A DNA stretch of 64,000 nt from Meira nashicola (taxonomy: Eukaryota; Basidiomycota; Exobasidiomycetes; Exobasidiales; Brachybasidiaceae). Positions 21,861 through 33,061 of the stretch are shown here, piece by piece. Position numbers and translations under genes: made by a program. Each line of letters begins with the position of its first letter. Position 1 is the stretch's first letter. A model generated the notes under the pieces. It saw nothing but the letters and a program-made list of their open reading frames with translations. It did no database searches and was not told where the DNA came from. The stretch lies in assembly GCA_001600355.1 (NCBI GenBank), contig BCJU01000002.1, positions 3,770,999 to 3,834,998 on the forward strand. Reading direction: 5' to 3'.

Positions 21861-23397
21861 TTAGATTTTGGGTACAATACTCTAAGTTGATCTTGATCGA
21901 TCGGGGCACCAAACCGTTGTAAGTTGGAGATGAAGCAGAAAGTACTCATATACACTATACTTAATACTACTATCTGGCAGTGGCGTCATGCCGGACTTTA
22001 AAAAATCACTGTATTACTCTGCGCAGCGGGTACCTTTTCCTATTTGTTTAGAGACATGAGTGCCTTTCCAAACGTACGGAACGGTGGGTAAGGGCTAGTA
22101 TTATTATTTTACTCGTGCGTATACAATCTATTTGATATCATAGCCGAGAGAACACAAGGAAATAGAATAACTACGGCCGTATAAAACAGGAATTCACTAT
22201 CGTATCAGACATCAAATTTTCTCTCCACATCCAAGTTTGGATTACCGGCTATCTAGTCGATGTCCTTTTTTTGTAAACATGGTTGACCGATGACTTAACG
22301 AAAAATATTCGGAGAAAAAAAAAACTTAGCTTCATACGGTCTGACGAAAATTCCACAGATTCCAGACAGAGGCGTAGATCGGGGAAATTTTGACAAGGGC
22401 TCTCCTTACTCTTACAGATCTTAGAGTGCCTAAACAATTCATGTCATCAGTGTTTATGGTTAATTGAGATATATAAGTCAGCATCCAAGGTTGATCATAA
22501 GACACTATGAAACCTCGCCCGATCCTCTTACAAGATGGTGAGATTCTGGATCTGGAGTGGTATACTTCTTAGACCTTAGGTGAAAATTAAATTAGTTTGG
22601 GGAAAAATTATTACAGCAAATCCAACAAGAAAAAAAACTCTCGTTCTACCTTACGTATTCTACACCTTCTATGTAGGGAAGAGGGAGTCACTTCGCTTGC
22701 AGTTTTGCTATACGCAATCAAGTTTTCTTCTTAATCTATACTAGAAGCGAGTTTTTTCAACCTTTCTCCGCTCGCTGAACAGATTAACAAAGGACTTCTT
22801 CTAGAATTAATTTGTATCCCTTTACGTACGCCCCAGGCTTTTCTCGTAAACAAAGAAAAGGTGTATTCGCCTTTATACATGCATGTGGAGTAAGAGAAAA
22901 GCGGTCTATATCAAAATATTCTTTTTATGTGATTAGATGATATCTAGAGCGCCAGACCGAAGTATATCACCAGCTAAGAAACGCACCTAATAATAGCTCT
23001 TCCTCCATACAACGAAGGGTTCTCGGAAGCGCAAGAAAGGGTTCTCGGAAGCGTTGCAATCCAAGCCACTTTTCGCTGCGCGCCGCTACGTCTTACAATT
23101 TCGCTGTATAAAGCACTCACACCTACACCTCGCCGTTAGATGTCCGCATACGCCAAAAAGTTCTAAAAAGGCGGACGTGGCCCATGTCATACGTTGGATC
23201 CCAATCGTCGTAGGCGAAGCTGATGTGTAATTCCAAGATCTACCCAAAGTAAAGTTGCTGTAAGCATGATTCCATTTTCCGCGCCTCCATACCGTCTTGA
23301 ATCCTTTCGACCATCTCTTTTTCACAGCGATGAAGTGACCTATGCAATCCATGAATCCTTTCTGACGTACTTGTCAGATTGCAAGTGTACTCCGTCG
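21861..23397. other. Intergenic; 17-bp direct repeat
   Basis: No gene supported. AAGGGTTCTCGGAAGCG occurs twice in tandem at 23,015-23,031 and 23,037-23,053. On the minus strand, right after the F-box stop, a 57-codon frame in another register (about 23,405-23,230) reads plausibly (RSLHRCEKEMVERIQDG) and may be lost coding sequence of that gene. Confidence 0.4.
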
Positions 23398-24603
23398 TCA
23401 TGTTCGTATCGAACTAAAAGGACCACCTATTTGCGTAGAACTTGATGTCGTCCCGTTCTGTATGTCCAGTCTTTGCAGTTTGAGCATTACCCCACTCCTC
23501 AACAAATGTTGTGAAAACAGATCAGACGGGCCTCTTACGCTCAATTCTCGTAGATGGTCTACTTTTCGAAGTAGCTGACAGAGTTTCTTGATCCAGTGAG
23601 GAGTTTGTGAAAACTTTGATGTCATTGAAACCAATTCGACGATCTCGATTGAGTGGCGACAACCGGCTATCAACTTGATCACAAAGTCTTCTGAGACGTC
23701 ACCTTCAATGCATAGCTGCTTGAGACGAGGACTGTGAAACGACTGTGGGAAAGTCACGCCACTTGCAAAACTGCTGTCCGTTCCACGACAAATGATTTTG
23801 AGCGATTTTAGACAAGGCAAGCGTGGCATTCCTTTCCTTCTTGCAACGCTGTAACATCCCGTGTCCGTCGTCCTTATCTCTATTTCTGCCCGTTCAACCG
23901 TCTCATGGCACACTTGTAGCAATCGCCATGCCATATGTGCAGATACTCCACCTATGCACCAATCGGGATTAGGTGAACGAATTTGAACAATCTTTGCTTG
24001 TCGTAAACTTTGAAAGATATCATCATCATAAAAAAAAGCTTCGACGGAGTCAGACAGTAAGACGAGTAGATCGAGTCTGCATTTGGTGAATGGCGATTCC
24101 TTTCTTATTTTCAACGAACTTGTTCCTTGCGGAGTTGCTATATGAAGCGATCGTAACTTGTCGCAGTCGGAGATGGCTGAGTCCGCTGACCTACGTATGG
24201 ATTTGTTGAAGGAAGACGAAAAAGTACATATTTTGCCATCCTTACTGTGACAAGACCAACGTGTGCCGCAATCAATCCAAAGATGCTTTACTCCAGTGGT
24301 CGCAAGAAGTCGCAAAATGTGTCGGCTAGCGTCAGCCTCAGCTTTCGTTGATCCACTTATCCGAATGGCTAAGCTATCAAGCTTATTACCAGATCGGGAT
24401 AGAACGTTGTCCAATTTTCTTTTCAAGGAAACTGGATTGGGTGCATTGTTACCTGCAATACGTGAAGCATCCCTCCAGATGTGTGGTGATGAGCGAGAGA
24501 CTGCGAGCCATTTCTGGCACACTGTCTCCACTCTACATATCTCATGAGGATTCAAATGATCAAAAATCATACTTAGAACCTCGATCGGCAAAGACACGAC
24601 CAT
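23398..24603 (-). CDS. F-box protein, 401 aa
   Basis: An N-terminal F-box at residues 4-45 (LPIEVLSMIFDHLNPHEICR, then CQKWLAVSRSSPHIWR) would bind Skp1 in an SCF ubiquitin ligase. The rest looks like irregular leucine-rich repeats (for example LPCLKSLKII, SPRLKQLCIEG, HLRELSVRGP, MLKLQRLDIQ), presumably the substrate-binding part. Single exon. The ATG directly precedes the F-box, as in many basidiomycete F-box proteins. The C-terminus may be shortened, since a coding-like frame continues in another register beyond the stop. The target is unknown. Confidence 0.85.
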   Translation of the reverse strand: MVVSLPIEVLSMIFDHLNPHEICRVETVCQKWLAVSRSSPHIWRDASRIAGNNAPNPVSLKRKLDNVLSRSGNKLDSLAIRISGSTKAEADASRHILRLLATTGVKHLWIDCGTRWSCHSKDGKICTFSSSFNKSIRRSADSAISDCDKLRSLHIATPQGTSSLKIRKESPFTKCRLDLLVLLSDSVEAFFYDDDIFQSLRQAKIVQIRSPNPDWCIGGVSAHMAWRLLQVCHETVERAEIEIRTTDTGCYSVARRKGMPRLPCLKSLKIICRGTDSSFASGVTFPQSFHSPRLKQLCIEGDVSEDFVIKLIAGCRHSIEIVELVSMTSKFSQTPHWIKKLCQLLRKVDHLRELSVRGPSDLFSQHLLRSGVMLKLQRLDIQNGTTSSSTQIGGPFSSIRT

Positions 24604-24920
24604 CGCGATGCAATTTTTATCATTGCGAGTAACAATTGTGTTTACGACGAGCAGCCATGTATCGGATCATAGATGGCCTTCTAAGATTTGCTGCGTGGCA
24701 ATGGACATCTAGAGAATGTCGTTTGCTTGATAAAACCTTGTGACGTGTGGAACATTATTGTATCTCAGGGGCGTTGTCTGAAATTTCTTGGGCAAATTGC
24801 ACGCTAGTAGGTTGAATCCAACGTGTTTAATTCGCATGCTCTTTCGTATCTAAGGGCGAGCGTAGCATGAAAGCAGTTTAATAGTGCGGTGCCCTTATCG
24901 TGTTCTCAAGGTGAGTTCTC
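24604..24920. other. 5' flank of the F-box gene
   Basis: No gene or repeat seen. Confidence 0.4.
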
Positions 24921-25151
24921 ATGATACCCACAGCTCGCTATATGCAGTATCGGGACGGTAATCTGAATACCGAAATTGAAATCGCCGGTAGCGAAGGAAA
25001 AGCCGAAAGATTCATTTCGCTTGACGCGTTGCATCCCGAAACGCTCAAAGACATGTGCGAAAATGCATGCCGATACTTTGAAAGTTGCACATTTTCTTTG
25101 TCGCCAAAGAAGTCAGGCTCGATCTACACTTCGTCTAATCTGGCTGTGTAA
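24921..25151 (+). CDS. Small open frame, 76 codons, unknown
   Basis: Reads DGNLNTEIEIAGSEGKAERF, then LDALHPETLKDMCENACRYF. Composition is protein-like but no family was recognised. A possible further exon (SEKVDSAASPIVDLKQDECV, near 25,290) lies downstream. Weak support. Confidence 0.25.
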   Translation: MIPTARYMQYRDGNLNTEIEIAGSEGKAERFISLDALHPETLKDMCENACRYFESCTFSLSPKKSGSIYTSSNLAV

Positions 25152-27360
25152 ACATACATGAGTGGTTGTATCAGGCAGCTGCTGTTTTTTCTTATGTCAA
25201 GATCTGGAACTTGAGAAACAAAGATACAACACGGAAAGTTATCCTTGCTTACTCATTTTCACCATCCAATCTACTTTTCAGACCCTCCGAAAAGGTTGAT
25301 TCCGCTGCTTCGCCCATTGTTGACCTGAAGCAAGACGAATGTGTCAATAAAAAGCAACTAAAGATTGAAACAGGACAAGTTCGTTGTTATTATGTTTTGC
25401 TTTTCGTGCTTTCGCACCCGGTGCAGCTTGACCTGAGCACTTGTAATCGCCATCAAATATGTCAAGCTCAAACAAAATGCTTAGGAGATGCAGTTTCGTG
25501 TAGTTTAGAAGTGAGAGAAAGACCCTGCCACAGAGGATAAGGGGATTTCTTCTTTCCTTTGCACACAATAAGATCCTTTGAGAGGCCTTCCAAAAGAGAA
25601 CAACAAGAACTATGGCGCTGGATTATCGCAAAGAGTCGTAGTATATGTTCCTTCTTGCTTTCTGGTCAGCTTCCTACGATCGTTCTGGATCACATGAGAA
25701 TGCATGGGATCATACTTTTTCTTTCCCGATCCTGGAGTGCATACATTTCTTTCGAAAAAGCTTTCTAATTGGACGTTTCGCTTTTGTGAATACATGAGCA
25801 TTGGTTTCGGATCGAGAGCCGGAGGAAGGGCACAAGAAAAAACACGACAAAGGGCATATGAAAAAGCACAGTATAACTTTGAGGTGTTGGTTTGACTGAT
25901 AACGGTATTGAAATAGGTCGGGCATGGATGTGCTCTTCCTCATCCAAAGTCAAGAGACATCCGCTAAAGACAACATTGGTGGGTCTAATGGTGATCTCGT
26001 GTAAAACACATACCGTAGAAGACGTATATTGATCATCGTCGTCCGAAAGGTTTATTGGAACAGCAACTTATACGATACGGAAAAGGCGGGAAGACATGAG
26101 ATCTGTATCGATAAAGCAAGAGAGTGCCAGCTCGATCAACGTGGGTTTTGATGGGTCAATCAGTACAAATAGCTACTCATGCAAGTTGTACGCAACCTTC
26201 TTCTACCTGAGGTAATCATGTGAGGCTTGATGCTATTGGCAAACTTCCAGGATTTGAAAGTTGAAAAGCTAGCTGTACCATCACCGTTCTATTGGCCGAT
26301 CCATTGATAAGCGTCGTGCTTCCATATTGCTTAGAATGCGATCTGTCAAAGGACTGAACCTTTGAGTTTATCATCGTTCTGAAGTGTGATCGTGAATTAG
26401 CTCGACTTCATCGGGCTTGACATAGGCTGACTTTCACGCTTTCTTTTTCTTTAACAGGAAAGGCCAGACATTTATACCTCTTTTTTTTTTTCTTGTGATC
26501 AAGTAGACATCTTCAAGGTATTTATGAACATAGCCATACACTGTATCAAAAGTGCTGTGTTGACTAGAAGACGACCAGAAACATTTCGCATCAAACTCAA
26601 TTTGCGCGTCGAAGACAGTTCCATGTTTTCTTTCGTCCTTGACTTAATGTGCTCCGTGCCATGGAGTGAAAGGAAAGCGTCATTCTTCTGTCTTTTTGTA
26701 TAAGAAAAGGAACGCAATGCAAAACGTATAAGCAATGAGCAATCAATAGGACTACCTTGGGGTGATCCATTTGCTCTAAAGACATACACACTCGTCCATT
26801 TCATGGAACATGCTGTCTGTCTCAGCAACGGATCTTCGAACGGTCCCGGCCCGACACGAATAGACGGAAAGCGAACCAAATATTGCAGTAGTATTTGCCC
26901 TTTCGCCACTTCAAAATCAGGTTCTCAGGGGTCTCAACGTCGTGTCCCAAGAACACAGAAGATTGTATTGCCATTCTCTTGAAAATGCATCTTTTCGATT
27001 TTCATCATTATTCTCATTTCGGCTTCTCGGCTTTGCGATGACATGGAATCGGGGATGGATGTTGTCCGGGTCATTTTTTTGGTAAAAGCAGCAGCTTAGG
27101 CCTACCAAATGGACTTAGCCTGAGATTAACCTACGCCATCGGGCAGGAAATCTCCGAAAATTGTTCACGCGCTTCGATCATTGCCTTAGCGTGCTATGTG
27201 GGAGTTCAAACTTAACGAGAACTTGCGCAAATAATTTCGTTTACCACTGGTCGCTTAAGGTCGAATTAAGACAGATGAGCAGTACAATCCTGTGAGGGCC
27301 TTTCTATTGGGTGGCACGAAGCTCGATCAACGCAGCATGTCAGTCCGCAAACTGTAGCCG
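25152..27360. other. Long stretch without a supported gene
   Basis: Several frames of 60-136 codons on both strands, mostly overlapping each other, none with a recognisable motif. Probably decayed or non-coding DNA. Confidence 0.4.
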
Positions 27361-27735
27361 ATGAAGGACAGGCACGAGCAAGCTAAACAAAATGGTAGAA
27401 AAGTAACAGAGGACAACACAAACAAAAAACCTTTTCAGGGTTCGAAGTACATTTGGAAGGGTCCCTTCGGAAATAATAGAATCCCAGCTTCAAAGGGATA
27501 TTTCCAGGTCCGATTGGAGAAAGCACTAAAACCACTCCGCCACCGCGACTGTGCCGCTTTCCGAACAGCTTCTCTCGATCTAAATAAGAATTATCCAGTC
27601 AAATTCCTGCACTGGACTTTCCATCAATTCTTGGAGGTTGTCTTTCCCGGGACTTATAAGAGATTTTCTCGTGTCACATTTCCAAAGTACAGCTCACGCG
27701 GGCTTGCCAAACGCGGTTTCAAAACAAATGCATAG
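27361..27735 (+). CDS. Open frame of 124 codons, unknown
   Basis: Lys/Arg/Phe-rich basic frame, no motif, no paralogue in the window. May be chance. Confidence 0.2.
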   Translation: MKDRHEQAKQNGRKVTEDNTNKKPFQGSKYIWKGPFGNNRIPASKGYFQVRLEKALKPLRHRDCAAFRTASLDLNKNYPVKFLHWTFHQFLEVVFPGTYKRFSRVTFPKYSSRGLAKRGFKTNA

Positions 27736-28532
27736 ACTTCCACTCTATCTTAATCAAGTTTTGTTCTTTGCTTGGACCATGGGTCTTAGACAGCGGCAAG
27801 TCACAGCCACCGTACGTAGGTGAAACGCCTGCTTTACTTTTAACGATTTAGCTACTATTTGTCTCTTTACTATGTGAGTACACGTGAAAAAAGAGGAGCT
27901 CTCAACGTCCCGATATCGAGAGCAAAAAGAAGTTGATCAAGCAAATGGAGTCGCGTCAGATGAAGGATGATCGGGGAACCTAAAATGGTGCTAAGTACGA
28001 CGTGTAGATGTCTGCAAGTGATGTTGCAGAAATTTTACACTCCTTATTCTGCGTGGTTCTAGGACGAGTCCGGATTTTGTCAGAAGCATTCAGCCTCTGG
28101 GAAAAGACTGTAGTGGTCAAGAGCGAGGATCCCTTGTCAATTTCATCGTATTCACATGATGCGGTTTGAAATCACCCTGGACCGCGACCAGACTGACGCG
28201 AATGACCTAGCATTTAAGCAAGCCAAAATAAAAAATAAAAAATATTCGCAGTGCGCGCGCTAAGGGCAAACGATCTGCGATACCTAAGGCTTGACCAGCC
28301 CAGGAATCGACGACATTCACTAGGGCAAGAGCAGACGGCGTCTAGCTACATACGCAAAGTCTACCGAAACAAATCAAGTTTTGTATTTGCTACTACAGCC
28401 GTTCTCGGTGTAGCAACTTCAATCTGCTGTGAGCACTAATCCACTGTTCGAATCGGATTGTGATTGGATGTAAATACTTCATCATCCTAAGAACGACAAT
28501 ATCTTCGATCTCTGCAAAACGATTGAATCATC
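27736..28532. other. Intergenic upstream of G4
   Basis: No gene seen. The 13-bp GATCGAGATC element of the G1 and G3 promoters was not found here, so G4 seems to have a different upstream region. Confidence 0.4.
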
Positions 28533-30288
28533 ATGCAACAAGCAGATGAACTGCAAAGAAACCAGCAAGCATCAGCCGCTAAACCCTATTACCAGATAAA
28601 ATCTCCTTTTCCGCTTGAGCATGACAGGCGCTTTCTAGATCAAAGTAGGAGCAGCGGTTTGGCAATGCCAAGGCGAAGACAGAAAACACCCTCTGAAAGC
28701 GTTCGGTGCTGTAAGTATGGAGAAATCCAAAGTGACTGTAATGAGGTCAACAAAACTAATGTGCCATCTCCTCCTCGCAGATTAGGCGATACTATCTACG
28801 CGACCTTCAGAGGTGGGGGGACGGATGAATAAAGCAAATTTGGTGTTCCTGCACATTGATCCAACTATGGAGGAATCATTAGGCTACACTGTTGAATCGC
28901 TAATTGGCACAAGTGCGCTGGATCTCGTCCATCCAAGCGAAGCCAAGCGGATCGAAATGAGCATCTTGCAGCACATCCTTGAAAACGGAAGCAAAAGCAG
29001 GATGCTTCGATGTACTATGAAAAGCGTCTTGTCGGTGGGTAAATATGTTCATTCTTCACTCAACGATCGAAAGTTGGATTTTTCATCTTTTGTACAATCG
29101 AAAGAAGAAGACCACCAATTGACGGACATCCGCATGGAGTTGATTGGAGATGAGATGATGCTGTGCTTCTTTCATGCTGTTGATGATAGATCCAAACAAG
29201 ATTACAATCAGAAGGACAAGACACAATGGTCAAATTGGTGCGAAACAACATTGGACGCATTTGATAGTCAACATTGTCAAACACTATGGGAGCACATTCT
29301 GGCAGTAAGACTAATCGACCCATCGTCAAGTGCGATTGAAAGACATCCAGGCGGTTTTCCAGTAAAGGTCTTCCAAATCTTGGCGAATAGCCCACAGGGG
29401 AACATCCTATTTTCCTGGCCGCCGCCAAGATTATTTGAGTCAACGCAACATCTTGCAAGCACATCCGATACAGAAATTTACGAAGATGGCAGCTATTTTG
29501 CAGACGTTTTCGCTCGCCTGACGGATCAACTAGATCTTGAGGAAGATTATCTGGAGATCTCTCAAAGTCCGACGGCTTGTAAAGGTCGACTGCAAGCAGC
29601 AGCAAGCATTCACATGGACCGCTTTGCCCTCGACTTGTACGTAAGAGTCATTCCGCATGGGGAAGTAAAATTTGCACTATTCTTCATTCAAATAGCAGAA
29701 AACTCCGTAGAACATCAGCCCAATCGTTCAAAAAAGAATGATGCACCATCCACAGATCAGGAGATGCATCCTTTTGCCGTGCATCGGAACCAAGGACCAC
29801 CTTTTGTCCGGGCGCCGCGTCCGGGACAGGAACATCAGCGAGAAAGCTCAGCCCCACAATTCCGTCCAGGCCAGACATCTGCAAACATCACTTCCACGCT
29901 CCAATCGGTCATACCACTAGCAAGCTCGGGTTCTACTCAAATCCCAGAACAAAGTGTTGACTTGCCTGCATTAGGGATGAATGATGATGCAACATTCAAG
30001 ACTAATGACATGCAAGCCAATTCATCCGTACGTACAAATGAATTCCTACTCTTTTCTCCCTTGACCGAGACTACCTTAGCAGATATACAGGGCGCCGGAC
30101 AACGTAGTGGAGAGAATCAAGATTCACATATGTCACCCGACAGACGTCAGGTGCGATTCTCTACGATGAAATGCACGATGTGCGGAACTTCAAAAAGCCC
30201 AGAATGGCGAAAAGGTGCGGACGGGAAAAAAAGTTTATGCAACGCATGCGGATTACGATTTCTGAGAGATACTAGGAAGGCGCTGTAA
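28533..30288 (+). pseudogene. PAS-GATA copy G4, one nonsense codon at the start of exon 2
   Basis: Exon 1 is 28,533-28,710, intron 28,711-28,780 (GTAAGT...CGCAG, 70 nt), exon 2 28,781-30,288. The junction recreates the TAT codon seen in G1 and G3, but the next codon is TAG (28,783-28,785) where the paralogues have TGG (Trp of YWAI). Everything after it is open: PAS ([21 protein letters not shown]), the ILFSWPPPR and IPHGEVKFA block, and a complete GATA finger (C-x2-C-x18-C-x2-C) just before the stop. The basic tail is very short. An N-truncated protein from ATG 28,825 is possible (488 residues). Either a recent pseudogene or a shortened functional factor. Confidence 0.75.
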
Positions 30289-30476
30289 AAGGGAAAATAG
30301 GAAGAGAGAATGCTACGAATCAGTGCATACATAATCGCTGCTCGCTGATGTAGAGAAACGAGGTGAAGTGCGATCGCGAAAAGAATGGCTTGCAGCGTCT
30401 AAGCCTGTACAAGTCCCGCATTCTTTTTCTTTTATCGGTAGATGTCGAACTTTGGCAGTTGATTTTGTTATGTCCC
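30289..30476. other. 3' flank of G4
   Basis: Nothing recognised. Confidence 0.4.
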
Positions 30477-30526
30477 GTCACAAGTGCGCTGGATTTTGAC
30501 CATCCAAATGAAGCCAAGCGATCGGG
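30477..30526 (+). repeat. Short PAS-GATA fragment
   Basis: CACAAGTGCGCTGGATTTTG and following bases match the G4 sequence at about 28,907-28,955 (frame TSALDFDHPNEAKR). An isolated ~45-bp piece of the PAS coding region, about 1.5 kb downstream in the same orientation: a relic of a further decayed copy or local duplication. Confidence 0.6.
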
Positions 30527-33061
30527 TTGAGCAACCCAAAGAACGCAGAGATATATGCTCGCTTGTACAATGATGTAAATTTAATTATAATAGTGTTCCA
30601 TTGTCTATCTGCATCCCATATTCTGGCATTGATGTTGTTGTCAATCGGGGTGAAGGAAACGAGCTTGAGCTTGCAGATCACCAAAAGATGTATGTAGAGT
30701 ACCAGTGTAACGTTCAAAGGTGTTTAGCAGCTGCCAACGTCCCTACCTCACAACATAGTATGTTTTCATTGCAGCTTGCGTGGCGGGTTAAGCGCCTGGA
30801 CTGAGATGCTCAATGAAGAGATGATGCCCAAAAACCCCACGATTTTGAGAGAATTAGAAATGCCGGTGTAATTTGCAAAACACACATTGGACAATTGCTA
30901 GCATCGTGCGCGTCAAAAGAAAGGGAACCGCACAGTCACAATATTTCTGTTCCAACCCGTAGGCCAAATTATGCAGAATAAAGTTCTCTCTTCTTCAAAT
31001 GCTGCATGTTGTGCAAAGTAAACGCTCTGCAACGTGGCTAATTGTAACTTATTTCTTGGGTTTTAGCAAAGAAGAAATTTCCTGCAAGAAAAATCTTTGA
31101 AGACGGTCCTTGAGATGCAGGCTTTGATCATGATCGAGAGACTTTAAGCCTGATGTCCAAACGGGGATACTTGGTTATCACAATAACCAGTACATTCAAC
31201 AAGTGAGAGCTGACATGCGAATCTCCAAGATGCTTCTGCCCGCATGTTGTGGGTACTTCGATCTGCGTCATGTCACAAAAATTCGAATTTTGTACGTCAC
31301 TGGCGATCAGGCTCGCAAATACTTCAGATCAACACGTCACCACAAAAGCGACGATCAAAGGGGTGGATTCTGCTTTATATAAGCCACGTACCGATGAAGC
31401 CGATGCCAATGCCAATGGAAAGTGTCCTCCGCCTTCCATCGATAATCCTGGCAGCATCTCTTAAGTATCTGCGAGCGATTCTACGGGAAATGGTGAAGTG
31501 TTTTGGCAGTACTGGCATGAAGTTGTACACGTGCTTTAAATAGCGGTAAATGAACTTTGAGCCTGAACTTTGTTACTTTTTGGCCTCTTTTCCAGCGGTA
31601 TCGAAGACCGTTTTCCCTTTCTATGAGCTCGCGAAAGCAAAAATGCAGGCTCCGGCTTGACACCGAAAAAATTAGTAAAGTTGTTAGAACGGTGCTTGAT
31701 TTAGTGAAGGTCTTATTGGAATATCTATTGCGGCATATTCGGGCAAGCAACAAAGCTCAGCAGAACTGCTACCGCAGGCATCGCTTCTAAGACTCCGCGC
31801 AGCCTATGTCTTTTCTCACGGCTGCCCCATCCCTTTGTCACTCATAGTAATTCTGAAGTAGAACAGAGCTAAATGCTGTACTGAGAAGCTGACCTGACAC
31901 GAGGATAGATTCTTCGTGCCTTTGCGTGTTGGTTTTTCCCCTTGTTTTGAATAGGGTGGTAATTTTCTTACCAAAAAAGCCAAAAAAGCGTAAAAGGTGA
32001 TGCTTTTTTACACTCATATCGCTTTGTGCAGTATACTAGAAGCACATACTTCTTTGTGTTGCACTCCCCTTTTCAGAACTGCGAATTGAATTGCAGTCCT
32101 GCAAGAGTGCTGTGTCTCTGAAAGATGGCTTTAGTCTGACAAACAAGCATGTTTCGTCATCAAATTTTGATTGCCTCCCGTCATTAATCATGGTCCTAAA
32201 TAGGTGTTTGCACGACTCTGCGTCTGAGCATGATTGTAAGAGCAGCTGAGAGAATGGTTCAGAAACAGCTTGAAATTTCAAATAAGCAAGCCCCAAAACA
32301 AATGAGCTGAAATAATATACTAGCTGATCGTATTTCGCGTGTTTGGTGTTTTACATAAGTAAAAACGCTTCGCGTACGAATGCCTCCCCGAGGGTTTTGT
32401 GACCTCAAAATGGAAAATACTAGAGACATTTTGCACCATTTGCTTCTCTGAAAGTTTTTCACATTCACACAGGATGCGAAAAATTAACTTCACAAATCAA
32501 ATCATTGGACGTGTATTAACAAGATTAAGGGAGACGTCTGGTCACGGTTAGCGACGTAGATCACGCGAGGATTCTTTGTTAGAGAGGTGAAAATGCAAAG
32601 CAGCACTATTTAAGATGTTGAGTACTTAGTCTGCTTTTGCAAAAAATTCTCACCAAACCGTGTTGAAAAGAGATATCGTATCATTGCCGGCTAGGGCTCA
32701 TCAATCCGGCTAGGACTGCTGCCGGAACAGGGACGTCGCGCGCTACTACGATGAGGGATGAGAACGAGTCGAAAATTTTGTGGATATGAAGTTGTAATCT
32801 TCGCGCTCGATGAGAGAAACTGATGAGTGGAGAGATGAAACACAAATGAAAATGTACCTATGAAGCGCATTGGAGTGTGCGAAACAAGTGATGAACAGAG
32901 ATAGGATTGTTTGCCTTTGCTCCACGTGAGGAGTCCGCATCTGTGTAATGTAACGTCTTGTGTGTTACTCCTTCACACACTGTGCCGATGCGCTGGGCTG
33001 TACACGTTTTTTCTGCGGGTGGTCATACCCCGACAACATCAGAGTCGACCTTTTCGACATT
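30527..33061. other. Long intergenic stretch
   Basis: About 2.5 kb with scattered frames of 64-99 codons and no recognised domain. I see no repeat shared with the rest of the window. Confidence 0.4.

Noticed and set aside
26499..26909. 136-codon minus frame, briefly taken as a membrane protein.
   Set aside because: No motif, an overlapping frame of equal quality exists, and there is no paralogue or splice support.
28440..28465. GTTCGAATCGG resembles a tRNA B box.
   Set aside because: No A box, acceptor stem or anticodon arm could be folded around it.
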